Assembly: GCA_949297055.1 (NCBI GenBank)
Contig: CASFRI010000046.1
Location: 1 to 42,142, forward strand
Source: an uncultured bacterium
Lineage (GTDB): Bacteria > Bacillota_I > Bacilli_A > RFN20 > CAG-826
DNA: 42,142 nt
Direction: 5' to 3'
The notes under the pieces were generated by a model. The model was not told the DNA's origin and did no database searches. It saw only the letters and a program-made list of their open reading frames with translations. Each line of letters opens with the position of its first letter. Position 1 is the stretch's first letter. Both the position numbers and the translations under genes were made by a program. Shown here piece by piece: positions 26,399-36,241 of the stretch.

Positions 26399-26989
26399 TT
26401 ATTTAACAATTTCAGCAGAGAGTTTAGATTTAATAATATTCTTAACTTCTTCCGCTGCACGGTTAACGTCATCATTTAAGACGACGTAATGGTAATTATA
26501 TTTTAAATTCATTTCGCGTTTAGCTTTCGCAAGTCTTTCTTCGATATTGGTCGCTCTTTCATTACGGCGTGAATGAATTCTTTTTTCTAAATCATCTAGA
26601 GATGGTGGCATTAAGAAGATGGAAATAACATCATTACCTTGACACTTATCCATCACTTGTTTTGCCCCTTCTACTTCAATTTCTAAAATGACATTTTTTC
26701 CTTCGTCGCGAAGTTTTTCCACCGGAGCTTTAGGTGTTCCATAAAAATGTCCAACAAATTCCGCCCATTCGAGCAATTCATCATGAGCGATTAAGTCTTT
26801 AAATTTTTCTTCGCTAACGTAATAATAATCGACCCCTTCTTTTTCCAAAGGACGAGGAAGTCTAGTCGTACAAGAAATAGAAAAAGCGAGATTTAAGCTC
26901 TTATCTTCCATAACTTTTTTTCTAATGGTGCCTTTTCCGACTCCACTAGGGCCACTAAGAATGATAAGTAAACCACGCTTCGCTTCCAT
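26399..26989 (-). CDS. gmk: Guanylate kinase
   Basis: The 196-residue protein converts GMP and ATP to GDP and ADP. SGPSGVGKGTIRKKV (residues 12-26) is the P loop. SCTTRLPRPLEKEGVDYYYVS binds GMP, and LEIEVEGAKQV follows. Length is standard. It is the first gene of a long operon reaching rpmB. The ATG is 13 bases from a strong -10 and has no Shine-Dalgarno. Confidence 0.97.
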   Translation of the reverse strand: MEAKRGLLIILSGPSGVGKGTIRKKVMEDKSLNLAFSISCTTRLPRPLEKEGVDYYYVSEEKFKDLIAHDELLEWAEFVGHFYGTPKAPVEKLRDEGKNVILEIEVEGAKQVMDKCQGNDVISIFLMPPSLDDLEKRIHSRRNERATNIEERLAKAKREMNLKYNYHYVVLNDDVNRAAEEVKNIIKSKLSAEIVK

Positions 26990-27002
26990 AATTATTAAAG
27001 TA

Positions 27003-27031
27003 ATAATAGTCTTTTAAATAATAAAAGTCAA
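27003..27031 (-). promoter_or_regulatory. gmk operon promoter, very short leader
   Basis: Minus-strand TTGACT (27026-27031), 17 bases, TATTAT (27003-27008). The gmk ATG follows after 13 bases, so the leader is about six bases and lacks a ribosome binding site. Confidence 0.7.
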
Positions 27032-27081
27032 TGCACACTTGCATACGCGTTAATTAAAACTTTAAGAATGAAAGCCAAGAA

Positions 27082-27555
27082 TTAATCGTTAGGAATGACG
27101 CTAATTAGTCTATCTAGAGTGCTAGTAAAATTTTCATTGACTGCAATAGCGACATATCGCTTTGTAAATATGTAAAGCTGAGGAAAACCAATATCTAACG
27201 GGAAGACAAAATAATCTTCACCTTCGTAACTTGTCGCATTAATTAATGCGTCTAATTCACCACCGCTAGTGTTCACGCGAGTCACATCACATAAAAAGAT
27301 ATCAATTGAATGTTTTTTTGCATACTCTTCTAATTCGTTTTGGGCTTTTAAACAATAAGGACAATCTTGAATGATAAAAGTTAAAATGTAATTTTCTCCA
27401 TTCGTAATAGTTTTTTCTTCCACTTCGAAAGGAGTAATCGTAATTAAGGAAGGATTTTCACTCCTAACAATTTCAATTTTTGTATCGATTGCAGGCTTAG
27501 GATTACATCCAACCAAAGTAAGAAACATTAAACTAAGCGGTAATAATTTTTTCAC
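27082..27555 (-). CDS. Thioredoxin-like lipoprotein (CPYC)
   Basis: I take the start as the GTG at 27555, giving 157 residues with a clean lipoprotein signal (KK, hydrophobic run, lipobox LVGC, Cys17). A GTG at 27585 would put eleven unrelated residues before the signal. After a linker, TFIIQDCPYCLKAQNEL holds a CPYC redox motif (65-68) on a thioredoxin fold, with DIFLCDVTR as the next strand and FPQLYIF as the cis-Pro strand. It probably acts as a surface thiol-disulfide protein. It is leaderless by position: the TATAAT ends seven bases before the GTG. It is divergent from the LicA-like gene and resembles the lipoprotein at 29146 in design. Confidence 0.82.
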   Translation of the reverse strand: MKKLLPLSLMFLTLVGCNPKPAIDTKIEIVRSENPSLITITPFEVEEKTITNGENYILTFIIQDCPYCLKAQNELEEYAKKHSIDIFLCDVTRVNTSGGELDALINATSYEGEDYFVFPLDIGFPQLYIFTKRYVAIAVNENFTSTLDRLISVIPND

Positions 27556-27562
27556 AAAAGTT

Positions 27563-27568
27563 ATTATA
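27563..27568 (-). promoter_or_regulatory. -10 box of the CPYC lipoprotein, predicted leaderless
   Basis: Minus-strand TATAAT with exactly seven bases before the GTG at 27555, the same spacing as at the lipoproteins at 8017 and 29146. The -35 is poor. Confidence 0.6.
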
Positions 27569-27642
27569 ATGAGTTTCGCACTCACTTACTACTAAGAAAA
27601 GAAAATACGTACTAGATAAAAGTTTTATGATTACATAAAATA

Positions 27643-27651
27643 TGTTATTAT
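27643..27651 (+). promoter_or_regulatory. Extended -10 of the LicA-like gene
   Basis: TGT-TATTAT, 17 bases before the ATG at 27669, without a Shine-Dalgarno in the leader of about eleven bases. Confidence 0.5.
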
Positions 27652-27668
27652 CGAAATGAATTAAAACT

Positions 27669-28520
27669 ATGGTGAACAAAGAAGAAGCTAAAAAAATATT
27701 TACTGAATTAACAAATAAACGCGTCCACTACATTTCCTTAATTCCAGAAGGGACGACGAACATTCTTTATAATATTAATGATGCTTACGTTTTACGTTTT
27801 AGAAAATATCACGATGACTCATTTTATCGTAGTAAAAATGAAAGAGATGCGATAAGAAAAATCGCTCCACTTAACATTTCAGAAATTGTTTTATATTACG
27901 ATGAAGACACCGACATAAAACTTTCAAAATTTATTCATGGCACACATCTTTACATCGATTCATTGAGCGAAGAACAACTTCGCTACAGCGCAAAAACGCT
28001 AAAAAAATTACATCGTGCCAACTTAAAAATTGAAGGAAAATTTAATAGTTTAGATAGACTTTATGCCTATAAAAAAGAAGCTGGAGAAAGTAAAATTCCT
28101 AACCTATATGAAAAGCATACGATTAGAGATGCCTTAAATTTTCTTAAAAAAGAAGAAAAGGAATTCGTTCTTTGCCATAACGACTTGGTGAGAAATAACT
28201 TACTTTTCAAATTTGATAAAATGCTCATCATCGATTGGGAATATGCAGGCATGAATCATCCATATTTTGATTTAGCTTCTTTTTTAAGTGAAAATAACAT
28301 TGAAGATGAAAAGACGATAGAAACTTTTTTAAAGTTTTATTTCGGGAGTCAATTTAATTCATTGAAACTTAGAAGAATTAAATTAATGTATCGTTACCTA
28401 GACATCCTTTGGTATTATTGGGCTCTTGCAATGTATAAAAAAAGAAATGAGGAAGTCTATGAAAAAATAGCGGCGAATAAACTCCGCCGCATCTTAGCAA
28501 TGGCTAATTTAGAAAAATAA
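27669..28520 (+). CDS. LicA-type choline/ethanolamine kinase family protein
   Basis: The 283-residue protein has the aminoglycoside/choline kinase fold. Catalytic motifs are VLCHNDLVRNNLL (about residues 172-184), with catalytic Asp and Asn, and MLIIDWEYAGMNHPYFDLASF with the metal-binding Asp, the pattern of LicA and choline kinases. Near the N terminus, IPEGTTNILYNI takes the place of the Gly-rich loop. The natural substrate is not decided by sequence: choline, ethanolamine, a sugar or thiamine are all possible for this family. No licB/C/D partner is in the window. It ends five bases from ppa, tail to tail. Confidence 0.85.
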   Translation: MVNKEEAKKIFTELTNKRVHYISLIPEGTTNILYNINDAYVLRFRKYHDDSFYRSKNERDAIRKIAPLNISEIVLYYDEDTDIKLSKFIHGTHLYIDSLSEEQLRYSAKTLKKLHRANLKIEGKFNSLDRLYAYKKEAGESKIPNLYEKHTIRDALNFLKKEEKEFVLCHNDLVRNNLLFKFDKMLIIDWEYAGMNHPYFDLASFLSENNIEDEKTIETFLKFYFGSQFNSLKLRRIKLMYRYLDILWYYWALAMYKKRNEEVYEKIAANKLRRILAMANLEK

Positions 28521-28525
28521 TATAT

Positions 28526-29068
28526 TTATTTTTTCTTTCCAAATGTTGAATCGTATCTTTCGATGCATTGAGCGATAATTTCTATCGCTTTTTTTGGTCC
28601 TTCAGTTTCATAGACTGCTGTAGGCTTACCTTCTAACGTTTTATAAACTGAAAAGAAATGCTCGATTTCTTCATAAATATGTTTTGGTAAATCTCTAATA
28701 TGTCTAAATTTTTGATAGAACGGATCATTTAACGCAATAGCGATAACTTTTTCATCGCGATAACCGCCATCGATCATATGAAGAACACCAATCGGATAAC
28801 ATCTAACGATCGTCATAGGAATAATAGGTTCGCTAGAAATAACTAAGACGTCGATTGGATCCAAATCTTCTGCATATGTATGTGGAATAAAACCATAGTT
28901 ATGGGGATAGTGCGTGGAAGTATATAAAATACGGTCAAGTTTCAATAGACCTGTTTCCTTGTCTAATTCGTATTTATTTTTGCTACCTTTTTCAATTTCG
29001 ATGACGACGTAAAAATCATCCGGTTTAATTCTTTCCTTTGGAAAGGTGTGCCAAATATTGTTATTCAT
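28526..29068 (-). CDS. ppa: Inorganic pyrophosphatase (class I)
   Basis: The 180-residue soluble enzyme hydrolyses PPi. The family strand [17 protein letters not shown] and the signature [11 protein letters not shown] (residues 65-75) with the metal-binding aspartates, then [18 protein letters not shown], are intact. It is transcribed alone with AGAGGT before the ATG. The organism also has a PPi-using phosphofructokinase at 36693, so PPi pools must be shared or controlled. Confidence 0.97.
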   Translation of the reverse strand: MNNNIWHTFPKERIKPDDFYVVIEIEKGSKNKYELDKETGLLKLDRILYTSTHYPHNYGFIPHTYAEDLDPIDVLVISSEPIIPMTIVRCYPIGVLHMIDGGYRDEKVIAIALNDPFYQKFRHIRDLPKHIYEEIEHFFSVYKTLEGKPTAVYETEGPKKAIEIIAQCIERYDSTFGKKK

Positions 29069-29087
29069 AATTTCTACCTCTTTTTTT

Positions 29088-29093
29088 ATTATA
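29088..29093 (-). promoter_or_regulatory. -10 box of ppa
   Basis: Minus-strand TATAAT, 19 bases before the ribosome binding site and start. A weak TTAGGC lies 18 bases upstream. It overlaps the divergent lipoprotein promoter region. Confidence 0.5.
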
Positions 29094-29109
29094 CGTTGAA
29101 AAAGATGTT

Positions 29110-29138
29110 TTGCCTAACGAAACTAATATTTATATAAT
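29110..29138 (+). promoter_or_regulatory. Promoter of the CSFC lipoprotein, predicted leaderless
   Basis: TTGCCT (29110-29115), 17 bases, TATAAT (29133-29138), then seven bases to the ATG at 29146. The TTG of the -35 is in frame with the gene and could be mistaken for a start codon. Confidence 0.75.
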
Positions 29139-29145
29139 GAATTCC

Positions 29146-29955
29146 ATGAAATTTAAAATTTTATTCATTTTGCCTTTATTGCTTGTAAGCGGATGCGATA
29201 ATAATAAAAGCACCATCTATTTAGAACGTAATTCATTATTAGAAAATGCTCTTGTCACAATTGAAGACGATTTAACCTTATTCACTAAAAGCGCTGATAA
29301 TGATTTATTAATTAAACTAAGCGAAACAAAACAAGATTACGTCGTCTACACTTATAGTGAAAATTGTTCTTTTTGTGCTTCTTTTCTTCCTATTTTAAAA
29401 AATTATTTATTAGAAACGCATCATCTCATCTATTCATATAACGCTACTTCGAACAACTTAACAGCCTTACATGAGACTTTGCCTGACGTTTATTCTATTT
29501 TAGGCACACCTAATATGTCATTTTTTAAAGACGGGCAAAAGATTAGTGAACTTGCCTCCTCACGCTTCCAAAACGCTCATAATTTTAAAATCGCATTTGA
29601 AAGTTATATTTCTATTTCTAACATCGAAGAAGTTTATGATTATAATTTCACTTTAAACTTATTAAATAAAGAAGATATAATCGTCTATTTTTATGAAGAT
29701 GAAAATTCTTATGAATTTTATAAACATTACTTTTATCCTGATTTGTCTTCTTTAACTAACATTGGCTCCTATCGCGTCGATTTATCTAGATTTAGTGAAA
29801 ATGAAAAAGAAACTTTGGAAAATAGTTTCAATTTGCCTATAACAAGTGGTCTAATTTATTTAAAAACTTCAAAAATAAAAAAATTCATCACAAGAGATGA
29901 ACTAGATTATTTAACACAATACGAAGAAATAATTTCTAATCTTTCAGGCGATTAG
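29146..29955 (+). CDS. Thioredoxin-like lipoprotein (CSFC)
   Basis: The 269-residue protein starts with a typical lipoprotein signal (KFK, hydrophobic run, lipobox VSGC, Cys17). A thioredoxin-like domain follows, with VVYTYSENCSFCASFLPIL holding the CSFC motif (74-77) and TPNMSFFKDGQ with the cis-Pro strand. A second part (about 165-269) looks like another thioredoxin-like fold without cysteines (IIVYFYEDENSYEFYKHYF). An in-frame TTG upstream at 29110 is rejected, since it is the -35 box and would bury the signal peptide. The 3' end overlaps atpC by 20 bases on the opposite strand. Likely a surface redox protein. Confidence 0.8.
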   Translation: MKFKILFILPLLLVSGCDNNKSTIYLERNSLLENALVTIEDDLTLFTKSADNDLLIKLSETKQDYVVYTYSENCSFCASFLPILKNYLLETHHLIYSYNATSNNLTALHETLPDVYSILGTPNMSFFKDGQKISELASSRFQNAHNFKIAFESYISISNIEEVYDYNFTLNLLNKEDIIVYFYEDENSYEFYKHYFYPDLSSLTNIGSYRVDLSRFSENEKETLENSFNLPITSGLIYLKTSKIKKFITRDELDYLTQYEEIISNLSGD

Positions 29956-30343
29956 AAACATTTAGACGATTTTTATTTTTTATCAAATTTAATTTAGCTT
30001 TTTTAATTGCGTCATCATCGTCTGAATGAGCGATGATATCTTCATCATTTTCGATAGATTTTAAAAGCTTATCGCGGTCAATAGAGTGAGCTTCTTCAAT
30101 TTGAGAAATTAAAATGATCACTTCATTTGGCCTAACTTTTAAAAAACCTTCGCTTACAGCGAATAATTGTTTTTTCTTTCCATTTATAATTTCAAGAGGC
30201 GAAGTAACAATAGGCGCGACAAGCGGCATATGGCCAAATAAAATGCCAAGCATTCCAGAAGAAGTAAAAACGTTAACGATTTCCGCATCTTCTTCTAAAT
30301 AGATACCATCTGGATTAATTATTTGAACATGAATTTTATTCAT
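29936..30343 (-). CDS. atpC: ATP synthase F1 epsilon subunit
   Basis: The 135-residue protein is epsilon, the rotor subunit that can inhibit ATP hydrolysis. The N-terminal beta sandwich (VQIINPDGIYLEEDAEIVNVFTS region, then MLGILFGHMPLVAPI) and the C-terminal helical hairpin (from about residue 88) are both present. It is the last gene of the operon, three bases after atpD. Its end overlaps the convergent lipoprotein gene by 20 bases, so no terminator fits between them. Confidence 0.95.
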   Translation of the reverse strand: MNKIHVQIINPDGIYLEEDAEIVNVFTSSGMLGILFGHMPLVAPIVTSPLEIINGKKKQLFAVSEGFLKVRPNEVIILISQIEEAHSIDRDKLLKSIENDEDIIAHSDDDDAIKKAKLNLIKNKNRLNVSNRLKD

Positions 30344-30346
30344 AAA

Positions 30347-31771
<1,425 letters not shown>

Positions 31772-31781
31772 CTACCTTTCC

Positions 31782-32633
31782 TTAAAGTAATGCGGAACTA
31801 ATTTCATTAATTTCTTCTGTAATTGCACCTTGTCTAGCTTTGGCTTTTTCAATCGTTAAAGCGTCGATAATTTCTTGTGCATTATTGGTCGCATTTTCCA
31901 TCTGGGCTCTTTTAGAAGCTTGTTCGGAAACGCGACTTTCTAAATATTTTCCATAAATGGAAGCACTTAAACAATGTGGAATTAAAGTATCGACGACAGT
32001 TTTTAAATTAGGCTCGATAAGAAGAGATGAATCATCTTTTAAAACGTCGTCTTTCGAAGCAAAAAAAGGTAATAGATAAGTTGCTGTGGCTTCGAACACT
32101 AATGGGTTTTTATAATGCATATAAACTAATTCAATAGAGCCATAAGTCTCATTTTCATAAAGTTTTAAGATTCTTTCCAAAATAACTTCTAGACGAGATC
32201 CAATATTTAATTCAGATTGAGAAAAAGCAATTTTATTATCAATACCTAATTTATTTAAGGAAACTTGTCCTAATTTGCGATTGCCAATCAAATATATTTC
32301 GTCGCTTGGATGTATTTTATTCTTTAGAAAAGAAGCAATTTGATAATTGAAAGATGAAGACATTGAAACACTAGAAAAAATGACGATAAATAATTTTCTT
32401 TTTTGTAAATGTGGCCTATATAAATAAGGATGATCAGCCTGTCTTAAATAACGAGAAAAAACATCTTTACCTAGGTTTAAATACGAATCAAAAAAGATAC
32501 GTGATTCTTCTAATTTCTTACGATATTTACGCAAATTTGAAGTAGCGATTAACATCATCGCATTCGTAAGTTTTTTTGTCGATGAAATAGATTTTACTCT
32601 TCTTTGAATGTCATTTAAATTTAGACTACTCAT
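31782..32633 (-). CDS. atpG: ATP synthase F1 gamma subunit
   Basis: The 283-residue central stalk has the N-terminal helix with RRVKSISSTKKLTNAMMLIA and the C-terminal helix ERASKRAQMENATNNAQEI-like pattern, which form the coiled coil turning inside alpha3beta3. The middle Rossmann-like part is divergent, as in many Mollicutes. It lies three bases after atpA. Confidence 0.95.
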   Translation of the reverse strand: MSSLNLNDIQRRVKSISSTKKLTNAMMLIATSNLRKYRKKLEESRIFFDSYLNLGKDVFSRYLRQADHPYLYRPHLQKRKLFIVIFSSVSMSSSFNYQIASFLKNKIHPSDEIYLIGNRKLGQVSLNKLGIDNKIAFSQSELNIGSRLEVILERILKLYENETYGSIELVYMHYKNPLVFEATATYLLPFFASKDDVLKDDSSLLIEPNLKTVVDTLIPHCLSASIYGKYLESRVSEQASKRAQMENATNNAQEIIDALTIEKAKARQGAITEEINEISSALL

Positions 32634-32636
32634 CTT

Positions 32637-34157
32637 TTAAATTTCCTCGCCTCGATAGACGACTTCTTTATAATCGCTTATCGCTTCATTAAGCGAAGTT
32701 TCTAAATCTTCACTTATAACTTTTTTAGTTTTAATTTCTTCTAATAATTCGCTATGGAAATTTTTAATATATTCATATAATCCATCGAGGAAATAATTAA
32801 CTTTATTCGTCTCTAAATTATCTAAATATGCGTGATTTACGGCAAATAATTCTAAAATTTGTCTTTCCATTGAGAATGGAAAATATTGATCTTGTTTAAA
32901 AAGTTCAACTAAAACCTCCCCATGCTTTAATATTTCTTTCGTCTTCGGGTCTAAATCACTACCAAAACGCGCAAAATCTTTTAATTCTTGATAATTGGCT
33001 AAGGAAATTTTTAAAGAAGAGGCAACTTGTTTCATCGCTTTAATTTGTGCACTTCCGCCTACACGAGAAACAGATAAACCACTATCGATTGCTGGTCTAA
33101 TTCCTTCATTAAATAAATTTGACATCAAAAATATTTGTCCGTCCGTTATAGAAATGACATTCGTAGGAATATAAGCACTTATATCTCCCGCTTGAGTTTC
33201 GATGATAGGAAGAGCTGTTAAAGATCCTCCTCCTAATTCATCACTTAATTTACACGCTCTTTCAAGTAGTCTTGAATGAAGATAAAAAACATCACCTGGA
33301 TAAGCTTCTCTACCTGGTGAACGTTTCAAAAGCAAAGATAAAGTTCGATATGCTACCGCATGTTTTGATAAATCGTCATAAACGATCAAAACATCTTTCC
33401 CTTGCTCTAACCATTCTTCCGCCATCGCAGTTGCGCTATAAGGTGCAATATATTGTAATGCGGCATTTTCACTTGCCGAAGCAGCGACGATGACAGTGTA
33501 ACTTAAAGCATTAGCAAATTTTAATTTTTCAACGATATTGGCCACAGTTGATTGCTTTTGTCCAATGGCGACATAAACACAATAAATGTTTTTATTTTTT
33601 TGATTAATTATCGTATCGATAGCGATAGCGGTCTTACCAGTTTGCCTATCGCCAATAATAAGTTCTCTTTGACCTTTACCAATAGGAATCATCGCATCGA
33701 TTGCCTTGATGCCTGTTTCTAATGGCTCATCGATCGATTTACGAAGCATGACGCCAGGAGCGATTCTTTCTATGGGACGAGTTTTTTCATACTTAATTTC
33801 CCCTTTACCATCTATCGCCCGGCCTAAGGCATCCACTACTCTTCCTAAATATTGGTCGCCCACACCTACTTCGATAAGATTTCCACTACGTTTAACTTTA
33901 TCGCCTTCTTTAATTTCTAAATCGCTTCCTAAAACGACGACCCCGACATATTCTTCTTGTAAATTTAACACTAATCCTTGCACGCCATTTTCAAAGATAA
34001 CTAGCTCATTGAGCATAACTTGATCTAAACCGTAGACTAAAGCGATACCATCACCGACACTTAAAACCATCCCTACATCTTCATTATGGACGTAAAAAGC
34101 ATGTTCTTTTATTTGCTCTTTAATAAGAGCACTAATTTCAGAAGCATCAATTTTCAT
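32637..34157 (-). CDS. atpA: ATP synthase F1 alpha subunit
   Basis: The 506-residue non-catalytic nucleotide-binding subunit has GDRQTGKT (Walker A, about residues 168-175), the arginine-finger region ISVTDGQ-like SITDGQIFL with [13 protein letters not shown], and the C-terminal helical domain. Length is normal. It overlaps atpH by 11 bases. Confidence 0.98.
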   Translation of the reverse strand: MKIDASEISALIKEQIKEHAFYVHNEDVGMVLSVGDGIALVYGLDQVMLNELVIFENGVQGLVLNLQEEYVGVVVLGSDLEIKEGDKVKRSGNLIEVGVGDQYLGRVVDALGRAIDGKGEIKYEKTRPIERIAPGVMLRKSIDEPLETGIKAIDAMIPIGKGQRELIIGDRQTGKTAIAIDTIINQKNKNIYCVYVAIGQKQSTVANIVEKLKFANALSYTVIVAASASENAALQYIAPYSATAMAEEWLEQGKDVLIVYDDLSKHAVAYRTLSLLLKRSPGREAYPGDVFYLHSRLLERACKLSDELGGGSLTALPIIETQAGDISAYIPTNVISITDGQIFLMSNLFNEGIRPAIDSGLSVSRVGGSAQIKAMKQVASSLKISLANYQELKDFARFGSDLDPKTKEILKHGEVLVELFKQDQYFPFSMERQILELFAVNHAYLDNLETNKVNYFLDGLYEYIKNFHSELLEEIKTKKVISEDLETSLNEAISDYKEVVYRGEEI

Positions 34158-34704
34158 AGGTGGCTATCTCCTTTCCGTGTAACGATTTTTTTAGATTTTT
34201 TAATTGACGTTTGATCGACATATCGATAATATGATCGCCACATACGACTTTGAATCCACCGATCAAAGAAGTATCGATTCGATTAGATAAATAAACTTTG
34301 TAACCTAATTGCTTATTAACGTATTGTTTAATTTTGTTTTGGCTTTCTTCACTTAATGGATAAGTAGAGTAAATATAACCTTCTCTTATACCTAAGATAA
34401 GGTGAGCTTGATGAATGAAATCATCGAAAATGTAAATTAGTTTTCTTGCCCTTCCATTTTTAGTGGTGACTAATATGAGTTTTTTTAAAGGAAGTAAAGA
34501 TAAATCTTTAAAAACGTCATCGATAATTTTCATCTTCTTTTCGTCATCTAATTTATAAGAAGCTAGGATATAGATGAATTGCTCGTTATTTAAAAGTGCA
34601 GCCCGTACATTTTTTATCTCATTAAGATAAATATTTAAGGCATTTTCTTCTCTTGCTACTGCAAGAAGAGCGGAAGCATATTTTGAGGCAATTTCATCGA
34701 TCAT
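34147..34704 (-). CDS. atpH: ATP synthase F1 delta subunit
   Basis: The 185-residue peripheral-stalk protein has the N-terminal helical domain ([16 protein letters not shown]) and the C-terminal family motif [22 protein letters not shown] (from about residue 148). It overlaps both neighbours, atpF and atpA, by 11 bases, so stalk and head subunits are translationally coupled. Confidence 0.95.
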   Translation of the reverse strand: MIDEIASKYASALLAVAREENALNIYLNEIKNVRAALLNNEQFIYILASYKLDDEKKMKIIDDVFKDLSLLPLKKLILVTTKNGRARKLIYIFDDFIHQAHLILGIREGYIYSTYPLSEESQNKIKQYVNKQLGYKVYLSNRIDTSLIGGFKVVCGDHIIDMSIKRQLKNLKKSLHGKEIATYEN

Positions 34705-35254
34705 GAGATTTTTCCTCTTTTAACAATTCATCGATAATTTTTTCATTATCTTCCTTTTTCACTTCTCGTTCTAAAATTTTTGATGACATCAAGATAGCGA
34801 CATCGACGACATCATTTTTAAGTTGTTCTTTCGCTAAAGCTTTTTCTTTAGCAATATCAGCTTTAGCTTCTTCTTTCATAGAAGCAATTAAAGAAGCATT
34901 TTCTTGTTTGATTAAATCAGCTTGTTTTAAAGCTTCGCTTTTAGCGCTAGCGATAATCTTATCTGCTTCGTGGTGACTATCTTTAATTAAATTTTTGCTC
35001 GCTTCAATATTAGCGACCGCTTCTTTATTTTTATCTTCTGCTTCTTTAATTTCTTTTTCGATATGCTCTTTTCTTTTAGCAAGCATCTTTTTAACTGGCT
35101 TATAGATAAGAAAAGTAACGACCACAATCAAAATAATAAAAGCAATCAATTGCGTTAAAAAAGACCAAAAATCAGGAATCAATTTATCTAAAATATCATC
35201 CCCATTAATAGGTGGTTCAGCAGATAATGTAAGAAGATGAGTAAGACGAAGCAA
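34694..35254 (-). CDS. atpF: ATP synthase F0 b subunit
   Basis: The 186-residue protein has a short leader, one membrane helix (about residues 32-52, ending KPVKKMLAKRK) and a long charged helix for the peripheral-stalk dimer. It starts with TTG at 35254. AAAGGAG lies six bases upstream and no other start precedes the membrane helix. The rare start may lower its yield relative to atpE. Confidence 0.95.
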   Translation of the reverse strand: MLRLTHLLTLSAEPPINGDDILDKLIPDFWSFLTQLIAFIILIVVVTFLIYKPVKKMLAKRKEHIEKEIKEAEDKNKEAVANIEASKNLIKDSHHEADKIIASAKSEALKQADLIKQENASLIASMKEEAKADIAKEKALAKEQLKNDVVDVAILMSSKILEREVKKEDNEKIIDELLKEEKSHDR

Positions 35255-35267
35255 GTAAATTCTCCTT

Positions 35268-35483
35268 TTAAATAAATAAAATTAAAATGGCAATAACTAA
35301 GGCGTAAATAGCGGTCGTTTCAGAAAGTGCACAACCAAGAATCATCGTCGTACGAACTTTGGAATAAACTTCAGGATTACGAGCGATACCATCGACTGCT
35401 TTCATACAAATGATACCATCCGCAATAGCGGAAACTGCCCCCGCTAAAACAGCTATAGCCGCAGCTAAATATTTAAGTTCCAT
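35268..35483 (-). CDS. atpE: ATP synthase F0 c subunit with two helix carboxylates
   Basis: The 71-residue hairpin proteolipid forms the rotor ring. The ion-binding Glu55 lies in LSETTAIYALV, with T56, T57 and Y60 as in sodium-binding c subunits. The conserved polar loop is ARNPE (34-38). Helix 1 has Asp22 at the position of Gln32 in the Ilyobacter c subunit, giving two acidic residues per site. The ATG at 35483 overlaps the atpB stop as TGATG. A TTG one codon earlier is not needed, as AAGGAGGG is seven bases before the ATG. Confidence 0.96.
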   Translation of the reverse strand: MELKYLAAAIAVLAGAVSAIADGIICMKAVDGIARNPEVYSKVRTTMILGCALSETTAIYALVIAILILFI

Positions 35484-36241
35484 CAATGAGCCCTCCTTTC
35501 TTCAAAATTGGTGATGGATATTTCATGCGCTAAATCTTCATCCGGCTTTTCTTGTGCAATGAAGATAAGACTTAAGAAGATGAAGACGACAATTTGGATG
35601 AAACCAGCAAAAACATCAAAATATAGATGCAGTACTGGGGTCACAATTGGAGCGATGAAAATAGAATTAACACCTGCTGGCAATGCGCTAAAAATTAAAG
35701 CGCTAAGATTTTCTAAAGCCCAATAAACTAAAGATAAAACGATGTAACCACTCAAGGCATTTCCAAAAAGACGGAAAGCAAATGACAACAAAGGCGACCA
35801 CATCGACACTAGATTGATGGGTAAGAAAATAAAAACTGGTTCAGTGAAACGTTTGAAATACTTCCATTTATTATATCTTGCCGCAGTAAAATGAATTAAA
35901 AAGAAAGTACATAACGATAAAGTTAAAGGAATCGCAAGTGAAGTAACAGGTTGAGGAAGACCGCTCATGCCAACAAAGTAACATAAGCCTAGATATAAAG
36001 CGACACTTACTACGTAAGCCCCGAAATTTTGTTCATCGCTATTCATAAAAGAACTCGCAAGTTCATCAGCCTTTCTTACCCCTAATTCAGCAATTAAAAG
36101 TAAACCTTTTGGGGCTTTTAGAGGATCTTGTTTTTTCACCAAGAAAAAAATGATGATAGCAAATAAAATGATGAGGCCAATGACGATCAAAGAGACGATA
36201 ATTTCACCAGACATATCGAAGACGAAGAAATTATCGAACAT
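35483..36241 (-). CDS. atpB: ATP synthase F0 a subunit
   Basis: The 252-residue membrane protein contains the ion half-channels. The essential stator Arg lies in SFAFRLFGNALSG (about residues 160-172) and the last helices include HLYFDVFAGFIQIVVFIFL with the conserved Gln. Five to six helices are visible. It overlaps atpI by 11 bases. Confidence 0.95.
   Translation of the reverse strand: MFDNFFVFDMSGEIIVSLIVIGLIILFAIIIFFLVKKQDPLKAPKGLLLIAELGVRKADELASSFMNSDEQNFGAYVVSVALYLGLCYFVGMSGLPQPVTSLAIPLTLSLCTFFLIHFTAARYNKWKYFKRFTEPVFIFLPINLVSMWSPLLSFAFRLFGNALSGYIVLSLVYWALENLSALIFSALPAGVNSIFIAPIVTPVLHLYFDVFAGFIQIVVFIFLSLIFIAQEKPDEDLAHEISITNFEERRAH

Noticed and set aside
27556-27585. Upstream GTG start for the CPYC lipoprotein
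   Set aside because: The added segment spans the -10 box and displaces the signal peptide; the GTG at 27555 gives a standard lipoprotein signal.
29110-29145. TTG as start codon for the CSFC lipoprotein
   Set aside because: It is the first half of the -35 box (TTGCCT) with TATAAT 17 bases on; a protein starting there would have twelve extra polar residues before the signal peptide.
33706-34023. Open frame of about 105 residues on the plus strand inside atpA
   Set aside because: It is antisense to a well-conserved coding region, has no ribosome binding site and a composition expected of a shadow frame.
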